The notes below the pieces were generated by a model, which saw nothing but the letters and a program-made list of their open reading frames with translations, was not told where the DNA came from and ran no database searches. Positions 7,406 through 17,605 of a stretch of 64,000 nt of DNA are shown here, piece by piece. Position numbers and translations under genes: made by a program. Origin of the DNA: Pseudomonas protegens (lineage in GTDB: Bacteria; Pseudomonadota; Gammaproteobacteria; Pseudomonadales; Pseudomonadaceae); assembly GCF_013407925.2 (NCBI RefSeq), contig NZ_CP060201.1, forward strand, positions 992,001 through 1,056,000, written 5' to 3'. Each line of letters begins with the position of its first letter. The stretch's first letter is position 1.

Positions 7406-7904
7406 CGCCCAGGAAGCGAGGAGCACAGCCTTGAAAAGACCAGAGCGCACGTAAAAGATCTTCAACCTGCCCAGCAACCGACGCGCCCAAGGACGGGCGC
7501 TCACAACAGCGCGAACGACAAGCAGCAGAATCTTTGAAGGCAAGGGTCAACGGGAGTATCGGCAACCCAAGCTCCATCGCTGCGAGAGCGGCGCAGAAAG
7601 TGGTCGATAATCAACGGCATAGAAACGAGCGGATCAACCCACAGGACAATCCACAAACGCCAAGACGGGCGCAGCATGGAAAGGCCTCTCGGAATGCACA
7701 GGCGGAACTGCTGCGACGAGCAGCCAGCGACAATGCCGAGCCGCCACTTGAGGATTGGCAGGTGTTCTGCCGAACGCCCAGACGCTTCTTCCACAACCCA
7801 AGCTGCACACTCAAGCAGCCTTCGTGATCAGCAGCGACATAGAGGATGACAAAGAGTGCACCGAGGCCCTGAACGGGTTTTGCAACGACATGAAAACGCG
7901 CAAA
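7406..7904. other. Unassigned region between prfH and tRNA-Val
   Basis: About 500 bases without a recognisable gene. Frames of up to about 97 codons exist on both strands, but none has a convincing ribosome site, domain or Pseudomonas-like protein composition. It may be decayed coding DNA; I see no repeat, att site or transposase fragment. Confidence 0.4.
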
Positions 7905-7939
7905 ACAAAAAAGGGGTTCACCTCTCGGTGAACCCCTTT
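7905..7939 (-). terminator. Terminator of tRNA-Val(GAC)
   Basis: A 13-bp perfect stem AAAGGGGTTCACC (7910-7922) / GGTGAACCCCTTT (7927-7939) is followed on the minus strand by a T-rich tract. It lies just beyond the tRNA 3' end. Confidence 0.85.
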
Positions 7940-7967
7940 CAGACCGCCCAGCAGAGCGGATTTTGTT

Positions 7968-8044
7968 TGGTAGGCGCGATTGGACTCGAACCAACGACCC
8001 CCACCATGTCAAGGTGGTGCTCTAACCAACTGAGCTACGTGCCT
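7968..8044 (-). tRNA. tRNA-Val (anticodon GAC)
   Basis: A 77-nt cloverleaf with encoded CCA. The anticodon stem CCACC/GGTGG frames the loop TTGACAT, giving anticodon GAC for Val codons GUC/GUU. D-arm TAGCTCAGTTGG and T-loop TTCGAGT are standard. The acceptor stem AGGCACG against CGCGCCT has an A5-C68 mismatch where a G-C pair is expected. Confidence 0.95.
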
Positions 8045-8057
8045 GCTGTGAGGCGGC

Positions 8058-8085
8058 ATTCTACGGAATTCCAAAGGGGTGTCAA
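8058..8085 (-). promoter_or_regulatory. Sigma-70 promoter of tRNA-Val(GAC)
   Basis: On the minus strand, TTGACA (8080-8085) and TAGAAT (8058-8063) are separated by 16 bases and sit 14 bases before the tRNA 5' end. This is a near-consensus promoter. Confidence 0.8.
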
Positions 8086-8231
8086 CACCTTTTTTGCAGC
8101 TAAGCCTATGAATATGCGAATTTTTTAATTTCGGCGCCTGGAAGAAGTTTTTCCTTGTATCTGGTAGCGCTTTTCCAACTCAGGTAGCATCGGCGCACTC
8201 GTAAAATATATTAAACACATGAGGTCGCAGG

Positions 8232-9515
8232 ATGGCGCACATTCCCTACCCACAGTCCTATTACGCCGCATCCGCCAATGCAGCCCCGGAACGCCCGCTG
8301 CTGCAAGGCGAAGTGGAAACCGATATCTGCGTGATCGGTGCGGGTTATACCGGCCTGTCCAGCGCCCTGTTTCTATTGGAAAACGGCTTTCGCGTAACGG
8401 TACTGGAAGCTGCCAAGGTCGGCTTTGGCGCATCCGGACGCAATGGCGGACAGATCGTCAACAGCTATAGCCGTGACATCGACGTGATCGAGCGCAGCGT
8501 CGGCCCCAAGCAAGCACAGCTGCTGGGACAAATGGCCTTCGAGGGCGGCCGGATCATTCGCGAGCGGGTAGCCAAGTACCAGATCCAGTGCGACCTGAAA
8601 GACGGCGGCGTCTTCGCGGCGCTGACCAGCAAGCAGATGGGCCACCTTGAGTCGCAGAAACGCCTGTGGGAGCGCTACGGCCACACCCAGCTGGAACTGC
8701 TGGACGAGCGACGGATTCGCGAAGTCGTGGCCTGTGATCAATACAAGGGCGGCATGCTCGACATGAGCGGCGGCCACATCCACCCGCTGAACCTGGCACT
8801 GGGCGAAGCGGCGGCCGTGGAATCCCTGGGCGGCACTATCTACGAACAATCCCCGGCAGTACGCATCGAGCGCGGAGCCAATCCCGTTATACATACCCCA
8901 CAAGGTAAAGTCCGCGCCAAGTTCGTCATCGTCGCCGGCAACGCCTACCTGGGCAATCTGATCCCGGAACTGGCCGCCAAGTCCATGCCTTGCGGCACTC
9001 AGGTGATCACTACCGAACCCCTGGGCGACGAGCTGGCAGCCAGCCTGCTCCCTCAGGACTACTGTGTCGAAGACTGCAACTACCTGCTGGACTACTACCG
9101 CCTCAGCGGCGACAAGCGCCTGATTTTCGGCGGCGGCGTGGTCTACGGCGCTCGCGACCCGGCCAACATCGAGGCGATCATCCGACCGAAGATGCTCAAG
9201 GCATTCCCGCAACTGAAAAACGTCAAGATCGACTACGCCTGGACCGGCAACTTCCTACTGACCCTGTCGCGCCTGCCACAGGTGGGCCGCCTGGGGGACA
9301 ACATCTACTACTCCCAGGGCTGCAGCGGCCACGGCGTGACCTACACCCATCTGGCCGGCAAAGTCCTGGCCGAGGCCTTGCGCGGCCAGGCAGAGCGCTT
9401 TGACGCCTTCGCCGACCTGCCCCACTACCCCTTCCCTGGCGGCCAGTTGCTGCGCACGCCATTCACCGCCCTGGGCGCCTGGTACTACAGCCTTCGTGAC
9501 AAGCTTGGCTTCTGA
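8232..9515 (+). CDS. FAD-dependent amine oxidoreductase (PuuB/OrdL-like, DAO family)
   Basis: The 427-residue protein has an N-terminal Rossmann dinucleotide site ICVIGAGYTGLSSALFLLE (about residue 35) and the second FAD motif FGASGRNGGQIVNS. A C-terminal segment YSQGCSGHGVTYTHLAGKVL is typical of the D-amino-acid-oxidase/gamma-glutamylputrescine oxidoreductase group. It probably oxidises an amine or N-methyl amino acid to an aldehyde with H2O2 release; the substrate is not deducible. It has its own terminator at 9539-9566 and stands alone between tRNA genes, so no pathway partner is adjacent. Confidence 0.88.
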   Translation: MAHIPYPQSYYAASANAAPERPLLQGEVETDICVIGAGYTGLSSALFLLENGFRVTVLEAAKVGFGASGRNGGQIVNSYSRDIDVIERSVGPKQAQLLGQMAFEGGRIIRERVAKYQIQCDLKDGGVFAALTSKQMGHLESQKRLWERYGHTQLELLDERRIREVVACDQYKGGMLDMSGGHIHPLNLALGEAAAVESLGGTIYEQSPAVRIERGANPVIHTPQGKVRAKFVIVAGNAYLGNLIPELAAKSMPCGTQVITTEPLGDELAASLLPQDYCVEDCNYLLDYYRLSGDKRLIFGGGVVYGARDPANIEAIIRPKMLKAFPQLKNVKIDYAWTGNFLLTLSRLPQVGRLGDNIYYSQGCSGHGVTYTHLAGKVLAEALRGQAERFDAFADLPHYPFPGGQLLRTPFTALGAWYYSLRDKLGF

Positions 9516-9538
9516 TAGTCCGAGTTTTTCGCAGGTAC

Positions 9539-9566
9539 AAAAAAACCGCCGAATAGGCGGTTTTTT
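9539..9566 (+). terminator. Terminator of the FAD oxidoreductase gene
   Basis: CCGCC/GGCGG stem extended by A/T pairs (A run 9539-9545, T run 9561-9566) with loop GAATA, 24 bases after the stop. The symmetric A and T runs would allow function in both directions. Confidence 0.85.
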
Positions 9567-9605
9567 ATGCTCAAGCAACAGCTACTGCAAAAAGGCAAAT
9601 TCCGA

Positions 9606-9640
9606 AAACAAAAAACCCCGGTCTTTCGACCAGGGCTTTT
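9606..9640 (-). terminator. Terminator of the tRNA-Val–Asp–Asp transcript
   Basis: The stem CCC-GGTC (9616-9623) pairs with GACC-GGG (9628-9635) with one internal mismatch. On the minus strand it is followed by six or more T residues. It ends the tRNA transcript reading leftwards. Confidence 0.7.
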
Positions 9641-9711
9641 GCTATCGATGCGAATCAAGCCAGTAGCTTGCTTCGTTGCTTCAAGGCGTTCAGTGGTCCT
9701 TGAGGCTGATA

Positions 9712-9788
9712 TGGCGCAGCGGACGGGACTCGAACCCGCGACCCCCGGCGTGACAGGCCGGTATTCTAACCGACTGAACTACCGCTGC
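9712..9788 (-). tRNA. tRNA-Asp (anticodon GTC), copy 1
   Basis: A 77-nt cloverleaf with encoded CCA; acceptor stem GCAGCGG/CCGCTGC, anticodon stem CCGGC/GCCGG around CTGTCAC, anticodon GTC. It is identical over its length to the copy at 9890-9966. Confidence 0.97.
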
Positions 9789-9889
9789 GTATCGCTTGGA
9801 CTTGCGTCCATGTGAATCGTTTAAATCGTCTGAAAGAAGAGCTTCGATGCTTTTCGATCGCAAACCAGGCAAGCCTGATCTGGAAAATA

Positions 9890-9966
9890 TGGCGCAGCGG
9901 ACGGGACTCGAACCCGCGACCCCCGGCGTGACAGGCCGGTATTCTAACCGACTGAACTACCGCTGC
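9890..9966 (-). tRNA. tRNA-Asp (anticodon GTC), copy 2
   Basis: Identical 77-nt second copy, 101 bases upstream in the transcript. The spacer between the two copies differs from the tRNA sequences and shows no gene. Confidence 0.97.
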
Positions 9967-10024
9967 GCGTCGGTTGGAGGCTTCTTTGGAAGCTTCCGTC
10001 TTTCTTGCGAAAGACACTCAGGAA

Positions 10025-10100
10025 TGGTGGGTGATGACGGGATCGAACCGCCGACCCTCTGCTTGTAAGGCAGATGCTCTCCCGGCTGAGCTAATCACCC
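10025..10100 (-). tRNA. tRNA-Val (anticodon TAC)
   Basis: A 76-nt cloverleaf with encoded CCA. Acceptor GGGTGAT/ATCACCC, anticodon stem CTGCC around TTACAAG gives anticodon TAC (Val GUA). It is the first gene of the Val–Asp–Asp transcript. Confidence 0.97.
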
Positions 10101-10121
10101 TTTGCTTCGCTGAGGCCGCGA

Positions 10122-10150
10122 AATTTACGCAGGTAACGAAGCTAAGTCAA
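10122..10150 (-). promoter_or_regulatory. Promoter of the tRNA-Val–Asp–Asp cluster
   Basis: On the minus strand TTGACT (10145-10150) and TAAATT (10122-10127) are spaced by 17 bases, followed by a GC-rich stretch (TCGCGGCC) like the discriminators of stringently controlled stable-RNA promoters. Confidence 0.75.
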
Positions 10151-10266
10151 TAGCAGGCTTGAAGTTTTTTTCAAAAGCCGCGGAATGGCCCAATGGCCAG
10201 CCGCACGAAAAAAGCCACTGGCGCACAGCCATACTGCTCACTGGCCGCTTAAAGCCAGGTGCGGCC

Positions 10267-11040
10267 TTACGCCTGATAAATCATTTTCTTGGTCATGCCA
10301 CCGTCCACCACGAACTCCTGGCCAGTGACAAAACCCGAATTGCGCGACAGCAGCCAGGCCACCATCGACGCCACATCCTCAACCGTCCCCACCCGGCCCG
10401 CAGGATGCTGGGCATGATCGGCATCGGATAAAGGCTCGGCACGCCGCACCGCCGGATCACGCGCATCGATCCAGCCAGGACTCACGGCATTGACCCGGAT
10501 CTCCGGCCCGAGACTGATGGCCAGGGCATGGGTCAGGGCCAACAGACCGCCCTTGCTCGCCGCATAGGCTTCGCTGTCAGGTTCCGATTGCCGAGCCCGG
10601 GTTGACGCCAGATTGACGATGGAACCGCCATGGGCGCGCAGATAAGGCGCGCAATGCTTGGCCAGCAGCATGGGCCCACCGAGATTCACCGCCAGCACCC
10701 GATTCCAGTAAGCCAGATCCAGGCTTTCCAGAGTGATGTTGTGCGGATCAGCCACCGCCGCGTTGCACACCAGCGCGTCCAGGCGCCCGAACTGCCCCAG
10801 CACCTCGGCCACGCCCTGCGCCACCTGCTCCTCGTCCGCCACGTCCATGGTGATGAACCAGGCATTCTCGCCCAACACCCTGGACACCTTGGAGCCACGC
10901 TCCCGATCCACGTCGGTCAGCACCACCTGCCAGCCTTCGCTGATCAGCCAGGCAGCGATACCCAGGCCAATGCCCCGTGCCGCACCCGTGACCAGCGCGA
11001 CACGTCCGTTGCCACCCTGAGGCGTGGACAACTCGATCAC
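10267..11040 (-). CDS. SDR-family NAD(P)-dependent oxidoreductase
   Basis: The 257-residue protein is a classical short-chain dehydrogenase. It shows the cofactor motif [11 protein letters not shown], then CNAAV, the active-site Ser region [10 protein letters not shown], and the catalytic pair YAASK (Tyr and Lys). The substrate is unknown. GTG at 11040 overlaps the metZ stop as GTGA, so the gene is translationally coupled to metZ. This metZ–SDR pairing is a conserved Pseudomonas arrangement; a role next to methionine synthesis is not implied by the fold itself. Confidence 0.9.
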   Translation of the reverse strand: MIELSTPQGGNGRVALVTGAARGIGLGIAAWLISEGWQVVLTDVDRERGSKVSRVLGENAWFITMDVADEEQVAQGVAEVLGQFGRLDALVCNAAVADPHNITLESLDLAYWNRVLAVNLGGPMLLAKHCAPYLRAHGGSIVNLASTRARQSEPDSEAYAASKGGLLALTHALAISLGPEIRVNAVSPGWIDARDPAVRRAEPLSDADHAQHPAGRVGTVEDVASMVAWLLSRNSGFVTGQEFVVDGGMTKKMIYQA

Positions 11041-12248
11041 AAGGCTGCCAACCCACGAGCCAGGTCGGCCTGCAGGTCAGCCACATCCTCAAGGCCCACC
11101 GCAATGCGGATCAGACTGTCGCGAATGCCGGCCGCTTCACGCTCCTGTGGCGCCAGGCGCCCGTGGGACGTGGTGCTCGGATGGGTAATGGTGGTTTTGC
11201 TATCACCCAGGTTGGCCGTGATCGAAATCAGGCGAGTGGCATCGATAAAGCGCCAGGCGCCCTCTTTGCCGCCCTTGACCTCGAAGCTCACCACCGCGCC
11301 GAAACCACGCTGCTGACGCTTGGCCAGCTCGTGTTGCGGGTGGCTGGCAAGACCGGCGTAGTGCACCTTCTCGACACCGTCCTGCTGCTCAAGCCACTGC
11401 GCCAGAGCCAGGGCATTGGCACAGTGAGCACGCATCCGCAGGCTCAGGGTTTCCAGCCCCTTGAGGAAGATCCAGGCGTTGAACGGACTCAGGGTCGGCC
11501 CGGCAGTGCGCAGAAAGCCCACCACTTCTTTCATCTGTTCGCTGCGTCCGGCTACCACGCCGCCCATGCAACGACCCTGGCCGTCGATGAACTTGGTGGC
11601 CGAATGCACCACCACGTCCGCGCCCAGCTTCAAGGGTTGCTGCAAAGCCGGGGTGCAGAAGCAGTTGTCGACCACCAGCATCGCGCCCTTGGCATGCGCC
11701 AGCTCAGCCAAGGCGGCGATATCCACCAGTTCGGCCAGCGGATTGGAGGGAGATTCGACGAACAGCAGCTTGGTGTTGCTCTTGATCGCCGCATCCCAGC
11801 CAGACAGATCCGCCAGGGGCACGTAATCGACTTCAACGCCAAAACGCTTGAAGTACTTCTCGAACAGGCTAATGGTCGAGCCAAACACGCTGCGCGACAC
11901 CAGCACGTGATCGCCAGCACTGCACAGACTCATGACCACCGAGAGAATCGCCGCCATGCCGGTGGCCGTGGCGACCGCCTGCTCAGCGCCCTCCAGCGCC
12001 GCGATACGCTCTTCGAACGAGCGCACCGTGGGGTTGGTGTAACGCGAATAGACGTTGCCTGGCACTTCGCCAGCGAAGCGTGCAGCCGCGTCAGCCGCTG
12101 TACGGAACACATAGCTGGAGGTGAAGAACATCGGATCACCGTGCTCGCCTTCCGGCGAGCGGTGCTGACCGGCGCGCACCGCCAGGGTATCGAACGCTAC
12201 GCCTTCAAGGTCGCTGTCCAGCCGACCGGCATCCCAATCCTGACTCAT
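11037..12248 (-). CDS. metZ: O-succinylhomoserine sulfhydrylase MetZ
   Basis: The 403-residue PLP enzyme belongs to the Cys/Met gamma family. It shows the substrate/PLP segments [12 protein letters not shown] and [21 protein letters not shown], and the Schiff-base lysine motif [12 protein letters not shown]. MetZ converts O-succinylhomoserine plus sulfide to homocysteine, the main direct-sulfhydrylation route to methionine in Pseudomonas. The length is normal for the family. It lies 36 bases downstream of purF and overlaps the SDR gene by 4 bases. Confidence 0.93.
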   Translation of the reverse strand: MSQDWDAGRLDSDLEGVAFDTLAVRAGQHRSPEGEHGDPMFFTSSYVFRTAADAAARFAGEVPGNVYSRYTNPTVRSFEERIAALEGAEQAVATATGMAAILSVVMSLCSAGDHVLVSRSVFGSTISLFEKYFKRFGVEVDYVPLADLSGWDAAIKSNTKLLFVESPSNPLAELVDIAALAELAHAKGAMLVVDNCFCTPALQQPLKLGADVVVHSATKFIDGQGRCMGGVVAGRSEQMKEVVGFLRTAGPTLSPFNAWIFLKGLETLSLRMRAHCANALALAQWLEQQDGVEKVHYAGLASHPQHELAKRQQRGFGAVVSFEVKGGKEGAWRFIDATRLISITANLGDSKTTITHPSTTSHGRLAPQEREAAGIRDSLIRIAVGLEDVADLQADLARGLAAL

Positions 12249-12284
12249 GCCGCCTACTCCTAATGTCTTCTTAAATGCTCTGGA

Positions 12285-13790
12285 TCAGTTGTTGTACAGA
12301 TCGATGATGGCGCTGACCGCCTGGGTCTTGGCCTTGGAGGCATCGTTGCGAGCGTTCTCGATCTTGTTCAGATAGGCCTCGTCGACGTCGCCGGTGACGT
12401 ACTTGCCGTCGAACACCGCGCAGTCGAAGCTCTCGATCTTGATCTTGCCGCCACCGACCGCCTCGATCAGGTCCGGCAGGTCCTGATAGATCAGCCAGTC
12501 GGCACCGATCAGGTCAGCCACGTCCTGGGTCGAACGATTGTGAGCAATCAACTCGTGGGCACTTGGCATGTCGATGCCATAGACGTTCGGGTAACGAACC
12601 GCCGGCGCCGCGGAGCAGAAGTAGACGTTCTTCGCACCGGCTTCACGGGCCATCTGGATGATCTGCTTGCAGGTGGTGCCGCGAACGATGGAGTCGTCCA
12701 CCAGCATCACGTTCTTGCCGCGGAATTCCAGCTCGATGGCATTGAGCTTCTGGCGCACGGATTTTTTCCGCGCTGCCTGGCCCGGCATGATGAAGGTACG
12801 GCCGATGTAGCGGTTCTTGACGAAACCTTCGCGGAACTTGACCCCCAAGTGGTTGGCCAGCTCCAGCGCCGCGGTACGGCTGGTATCCGGAATCGGAATC
12901 ACCACGTCGATATCGTGCTCCGGACGCTCGCGCAGGATCTTCTCGGCCAGCTTCTCGCCCATGCGCAGGCGCGCCTTGTACACCGAAACGCCGTCGATGA
13001 TCGAATCCGGGCGAGCCAGGTAGACGTGTTCGAAGATGCACGGAGTGAGCTGCGGGTTGGTCGCGCACTGACGGGTGTAAAGCTTGCCCTCTTCAGTGAT
13101 GTAGACCGCCTCGCCCGGAGCCAGGTCGCGAATCAGGGTAAAGCCCAATACATCCAGGGAAACGCTTTCCGAGGCGATCATGTATTCCACGCCTTCGTCG
13201 GTATGACGCTGGCCGAAAACGATCGGACGGATGCCGTGAGGGTCGCGGAAACCGACGATACCGTAACCGGTGATCATGGCCACCACCGCATAACCACCGA
13301 CACAGCGGTTGTGCACATCAGTCACTGCGGCAAACACGTCTTCCTCGGTCGGCTGCAGCTTGCCGCGCTGGGCCAGCTCGTGAGCGAACACGTTGAGCAG
13401 CACTTCGGAGTCGGAGTTGGTGTTGACGTGGCGCAGGTCGGACTCGTAGATCTCCTTGGCCAACTGTTCAACATTGGTCAGGTTGCCGTTGTGCGCCAGG
13501 GTGATGCCATACGGCGAGTTGACGTAGAACGGCTGAGCCTCGGCAGAAGTCGAGCTGCCTGCGGTTGGATAACGCACATGACCGATACCCATGTGCCCCA
13601 CCAGGCGCTGCATGTGCCGTTGCTGGAACACATCACGCACCAGGCCATTGTCCTTGCGCAGGAATAACCGGCCATCATGGCTGGTCACGATACCGGCAGC
13701 GTCCTGGCCGCGGTGCTGGAGGACGGTTAGCGCGTCATACAGCGCCTGATTGACGTTCGACTTACCGACGATACCGACGATGCCACACAT
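12285..13790 (-). CDS. purF: Amidophosphoribosyltransferase PurF
   Basis: The 501-residue protein catalyses the first committed step of purine synthesis (PRPP plus glutamine to phosphoribosylamine). The start is set at the ATG of MCGIVGIVG because Cys2 must become the N-terminal glutaminase nucleophile; an in-frame MRR extension would block this. The Ntn glutaminase domain is followed by the phosphoribosyltransferase domain with the PRPP motif [17 protein letters not shown]. The order purF–cvpA–dedD–folC–accD is the conserved gammaproteobacterial cluster. Confidence 0.96.
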   Translation of the reverse strand: MCGIVGIVGKSNVNQALYDALTVLQHRGQDAAGIVTSHDGRLFLRKDNGLVRDVFQQRHMQRLVGHMGIGHVRYPTAGSSTSAEAQPFYVNSPYGITLAHNGNLTNVEQLAKEIYESDLRHVNTNSDSEVLLNVFAHELAQRGKLQPTEEDVFAAVTDVHNRCVGGYAVVAMITGYGIVGFRDPHGIRPIVFGQRHTDEGVEYMIASESVSLDVLGFTLIRDLAPGEAVYITEEGKLYTRQCATNPQLTPCIFEHVYLARPDSIIDGVSVYKARLRMGEKLAEKILRERPEHDIDVVIPIPDTSRTAALELANHLGVKFREGFVKNRYIGRTFIMPGQAARKKSVRQKLNAIELEFRGKNVMLVDDSIVRGTTCKQIIQMAREAGAKNVYFCSAAPAVRYPNVYGIDMPSAHELIAHNRSTQDVADLIGADWLIYQDLPDLIEAVGGGKIKIESFDCAVFDGKYVTGDVDEAYLNKIENARNDASKAKTQAVSAIIDLYNN

Positions 13791-13831
13791 GCGACGCAAC
13801 CCCTACTTAATGAAACTGAACTGAACCCATC

Positions 13832-14389
13832 TTACTGAGGCGTTTTGGCCGGTAAGAGGTGCTCCTTGAACGGTATTTCAGCGGGTACGCTGATACCGCT
13901 GGCCAGCCACTGACTGCTCCACCCCAGGATGAGGTTCTTGGACCAGTCTGCAACCAATAGAAATTGTGGCACCAGCCGCGACTGCTGCCACCAGGAATCC
14001 TGCTGTACCGGCCCCAGGCTCAAGAGCCCGACCGCCACGACCACCAGCAGCGCGCCACGCGCCGCGCCGAAGGCCATGCCGAGGAATCGATCGGTCCCGG
14101 AGAGGCCGGTGACGCGAATCAATTCGCCGATGAGATAGTTGACCATTGCCCCCACCAGCAAGGTGGCGACAAACATGATTGCGCAGCCCGCGATCACGCG
14201 AGCCGAGGGAGTTTCGATATAACCGCCGAGGTACTCGGACAGTGAGCCACCAAACATCCAGGCGACGACTCCTGCGATGATCCAGGTAAGCAACGACAAG
14301 GCTTCTTTGACGAAACCGCGGCTCAAGCTGATCAAAGCGGAGATGGCGATTATTGCAACGATCGCCCAGTCAACCCAGGTAAATGGCAC
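13832..14389 (-). CDS. cvpA: CvpA-family inner-membrane protein
   Basis: This 185-residue protein has four hydrophobic segments (WVDWAIVAIIAISALISL, LLTWIIAGVVAWMF, VIAGCAIMFVATLLVGAMV, ALLVVVAVGLLSLG) and the CvpA signature start. CvpA is linked in E. coli to colicin V production and envelope stress; its molecular activity is unresolved. The start is GTG at 14389 with AGG upstream. It lies immediately upstream of purF in the cluster and is probably co-transcribed. Confidence 0.9.
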   Translation of the reverse strand: MPFTWVDWAIVAIIAISALISLSRGFVKEALSLLTWIIAGVVAWMFGGSLSEYLGGYIETPSARVIAGCAIMFVATLLVGAMVNYLIGELIRVTGLSGTDRFLGMAFGAARGALLVVVAVGLLSLGPVQQDSWWQQSRLVPQFLLVADWSKNLILGWSSQWLASGISVPAEIPFKEHLLPAKTPQ

Positions 14390-14487
14390 AGTGCAGCCTA
14401 CAGACGGATAAGGCGGCGCATTTTAACAGAGCGCTTGGCTGTCGGTAAGCTGCGATTCACTGTGCTTTTGAAATCAGCCAGATAGCT

Positions 14488-15138
14488 TCAACCACGCTCT
14501 GGCTGAAAGCGCACCACAAACCCCTTGAGGTTGTGCTGACGCCCCAGCAGGTCACGCAGACGGTCGGCCTCGGCACGCTCGATCAGCGGCCCGACGAAGA
14601 CCCGGTTCTTGCCATCAGCGGAACGGATATAAGCGTTATAGCCTTGACTGCGCAGGGTTTTCTGCAGGTTTTCCGCACCTTCACGGCTCGACAGACTGGC
14701 CAGCTGCACCGACCAACTGATCGACAGGCCATTGGCATCGATTCGGCTCTGACTGGTGTCAGGCTTGGCAGCGGCAATCGGCTGGGCCGGGGCTGGAGCC
14801 GGCACGGGCGCGGGTTTTGGCGCCGGCTTGCTCGCCGCAGGCGCCGGGGCAACCACCGGCACACTCGGGGCAATCGGCATCGAAGGCGCAACCTGCTGCA
14901 CCACTGGCTGCTCGACAGGCACCGGTTCCTGAGGCAACACCTTGGGCTCGGGCACCACCACAGGCTCAACCTGAACCTGCGGCATGGCCGAGGCTTGCGG
15001 CACAGGTGGTGCTTCAACCGTTACGTGGCGCTGCTCATCCTCGCGCGAGAACAGCATCGGCAGAAAGATCACCGCCAAGGCCACCAGCACCAGTGCTCCA
15101 ACCATTCGCTGCTTGTAGACGTTATCCAGCATTGCCAT
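14488..15138 (-). CDS. dedD: SPOR-domain membrane protein DedD
   Basis: The 216-residue bitopic protein starts [23 protein letters not shown], with one transmembrane segment at residues ~13-30. A Pro/Val/Ala-rich periplasmic linker (~45-135) is followed by a C-terminal SPOR domain (SISWSVQLASLSSREGAENL ... VFVGPLIERAEADRLRDLL). SPOR domains bind denuded peptidoglycan at division septa. ATG at 15138 has GGAGGA at suitable spacing and overlaps the folC 3' end by 17 bases, so it is translationally linked to folC. Confidence 0.9.
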   Translation of the reverse strand: MAMLDNVYKQRMVGALVLVALAVIFLPMLFSREDEQRHVTVEAPPVPQASAMPQVQVEPVVVPEPKVLPQEPVPVEQPVVQQVAPSMPIAPSVPVVAPAPAASKPAPKPAPVPAPAPAQPIAAAKPDTSQSRIDANGLSISWSVQLASLSSREGAENLQKTLRSQGYNAYIRSADGKNRVFVGPLIERAEADRLRDLLGRQHNLKGFVVRFQPERG

Positions 15139-16429
15139 GTGCAGCTTCCTCCGTGGAGCGCCGGGCGAGCCACTCGAGCGCCTCGGCGACACAATAAAAA
15201 GATCCGAACAGCAGAATTTCATCATCCGCGGTCGCTTGCTCGCATTGCGCTTCCAATGCCGCAGCAATACTGGCGTAGGACGCTACCGAAGCGCCAAGGT
15301 TCTCCAGTGCGGCCTGCAGATCCTGCACCGGGCGCGCCCTGGGCGAATCCAGCGGCGCCACGGCCCAGCTCTGGACCGAAGACTGCAGACACCCCACCAC
15401 CCCCGGCAGATCCTTGTCCGCCAGCAGGCCAAATACCGCCAGGCGCCGACCGCTCAGCGGTCGACGTGCCAGGCGCTCGGCCAGATACTGCGCGGCATGG
15501 GGGTTGTGCCCCACATCCAGGAGCAGGTTCAGGCGCTTGCCCTGCCATTCCACCTGCCGACGATCCAGGCGCCCGGTGACTCGGGTCTGCTGCAATGCTG
15601 CGCCCATCTGATCAGGCTGCCAGGGCAACCCGGTAAGCAGATAAGCCTGCAAGGCCAGCGCCGCGTTCTCCATGGGCAGATCAAGCAACGGCAGATCCCG
15701 CAGCTCGACCTGATTGCCCTGGGCATCCAGACCACGCCACTGCCAATGCTCTTCGGTCAGCGCCAGATCGAAATCCCGCCCCCGAAGGAAAAACGGACAA
15801 CCCAGCTCCCGCGCCTTATCCAGCAGCGGCTGCGGCGGATTCAGGTCGCCACACAGCGCCGGAGCGCCCGGACGGAAAATCCCGGCCTTTTCGAAGGCCA
15901 CGGATTCACGGGAATCGCCGAGGTACTCGATATGATCGACTCCGATGCTGGTGACCAGCGCCAGGTCGGCATCCACCAGGTTGACCGTATCCAGACGACC
16001 ACCCAGACCGACCTCCAGCACCACAGCATCCAGCGCCGCCTGCTGGAACAGCCAGAAGGCCGCCAGGGTGCCCATCTCGAAATAGGTCAGGGAAACTTCA
16101 CCGCGCCCCGCCTCTACTGCAGCAAAGGCTTCGCACAACTGCTCGTCAGTAGCTTCGAGACCATTGACCTGCACCCGCTCGTTGTAACGCAGCAGGTGCG
16201 GCGAGCTGTAGACCCCCACCTGCAAGCCCTGGGCTCGCAGCAGGGAGGCGACAAAGGCACAGGTCGAGCCCTTGCCGTTGGTTCCGGTCACCGTGATCAC
16301 CCGAGGCGCCGGCTTGCCCAGCCCCATCCGCGACGCTACCTGCTGCGAGCGCGCCAAGCCCATATCGATGGCCGAGGGATGCAACTGCTCAAGGTAGGCG
16401 AGCCATTCGCCCAGGGTGCGCTGGATCAT
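15122..16429 (-). CDS. folC: Bifunctional folylpolyglutamate/dihydrofolate synthase FolC
   Basis: The 435-residue Mur-ligase-type enzyme has the ATP loop [14 protein letters not shown], the segment [13 protein letters not shown], and the C-terminal Mur ligase domain with [13 protein letters not shown]. It adds Glu to dihydropteroate and to reduced folates. It overlaps accD by 4 bases and dedD by 17 bases, fitting one transcript. Confidence 0.95.
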   Translation of the reverse strand: MIQRTLGEWLAYLEQLHPSAIDMGLARSQQVASRMGLGKPAPRVITVTGTNGKGSTCAFVASLLRAQGLQVGVYSSPHLLRYNERVQVNGLEATDEQLCEAFAAVEAGRGEVSLTYFEMGTLAAFWLFQQAALDAVVLEVGLGGRLDTVNLVDADLALVTSIGVDHIEYLGDSRESVAFEKAGIFRPGAPALCGDLNPPQPLLDKARELGCPFFLRGRDFDLALTEEHWQWRGLDAQGNQVELRDLPLLDLPMENAALALQAYLLTGLPWQPDQMGAALQQTRVTGRLDRRQVEWQGKRLNLLLDVGHNPHAAQYLAERLARRPLSGRRLAVFGLLADKDLPGVVGCLQSSVQSWAVAPLDSPRARPVQDLQAALENLGASVASYASIAAALEAQCEQATADDEILLFGSFYCVAEALEWLARRSTEEAAHGNAG

Positions 16430-17346
16430 AGGTTGGCTGGAGCCGGTGGCACCACCATCGGCTCCACGGGAGCCGCGACGAATTCCGGCGTCGGCAGACC
16501 CATCAGTTGCGCCAGCAGGTTACCCAGACGCGGACGCAGTTCCTGACGGGCGATGATCATGTCGATCGCCCCGTGCTCCAGCAGGAACTCACTGCGCTGA
16601 AAGCCTTCCGGCAGTTTTTCACGCACGGTCTGTTCGATCACTCGCGGACCGGCGAAACCTACCAGGGCCTTAGGCTCGGCGACGATCACGTCACCCAGCA
16701 TCGCCAGGCTGGCGGAAACACCACCGTAGACCGGATCGGTCAGCACGGAGACGAAGGGAATGCCCTCTTCACGCAGGCGCGCCAGCACCGCGGAAGTCTT
16801 GGCCATCTGCATCAGGGAAATCAGCGCTTCCTGCATCCGCGCACCACCGGAGGCGGAGAAGCAGATCATCGGGCAACGGTTTTCCAGGGCGTAGTTGGCC
16901 GCACGCACGAAACGCTCGCCGACGATCGCGCCCATGGAACCGCCCATGAAGGAGAACTCAAAGGCCGAGACCACCACCGGCATGCCCAGCAGGGTACCGC
17001 TCATGGAAATCAGCGCGTCCTTCTCGCCGGTCTGCTTCTGTGCCGCAGTCAGACGATCCTTGTACTTCTTGCCGTCGCGGAACTTCAGGCGGTCCACCGG
17101 CTCCAGATCGGCGCCCAGTTCGGCACGACCCTCGGCGTCCAGGAAGATGTCGATGCGCGCACGTGCACCGATACGCATGTGGTGGTTGCACTTGGGGCAA
17201 ACATCCAGGGTCTTTTCCAGCTCCGGACGATAAAGCACCGCCTCGCAGGACGGGCACTTGTGCCACAGACCTTCAGGCACCGAGCTTTTCTTCACCTCGG
17301 AACGCATGATCGAAGGGATCAGTTTGTCTACTAACCAGTTGCTCAT
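16426..17346 (-). CDS. accD: Acetyl-CoA carboxylase carboxyltransferase subunit beta AccD
   Basis: The 306-residue subunit has the N-terminal zinc ribbon (CPSCEAVL ... CPKCNHHM, four Cys) followed by the crotonase-like carboxyltransferase domain ([35 protein letters not shown]). With AccA it transfers the carboxyl group from biotin to acetyl-CoA in fatty-acid synthesis. ATG at 17346 begins [14 protein letters not shown], the conserved N-terminus; longer frames have no support. The C-terminal tail is Pro/Ala-rich. Confidence 0.96.
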   Translation of the reverse strand: MSNWLVDKLIPSIMRSEVKKSSVPEGLWHKCPSCEAVLYRPELEKTLDVCPKCNHHMRIGARARIDIFLDAEGRAELGADLEPVDRLKFRDGKKYKDRLTAAQKQTGEKDALISMSGTLLGMPVVVSAFEFSFMGGSMGAIVGERFVRAANYALENRCPMICFSASGGARMQEALISLMQMAKTSAVLARLREEGIPFVSVLTDPVYGGVSASLAMLGDVIVAEPKALVGFAGPRVIEQTVREKLPEGFQRSEFLLEHGAIDMIIARQELRPRLGNLLAQLMGLPTPEFVAAPVEPMVVPPAPANL

Positions 17347-17605
17347 GCTTTCTTTCTCCAGTACCGGCGGCCCGAACGCTCTGGTTCGCAACCCCGCGTA
17401 TGCCCTTGAGCTAAATTCATGTGTGCGGCGATGTTCACTTCGCTACCGCGGTCAGCACCGGGCTCGACCTGCCTGCAACGAAACGTTCCTCAGCCATCCC
17501 GACAACCCGCGATAGAGCGGTTGCCACTCGATTCCGGCACCGCCTTAAGGCGACGCCTGCCTGTTTTGTACAGTGGTGTTATGGACGGCGGCAGACTGCC
17601 AGCCG

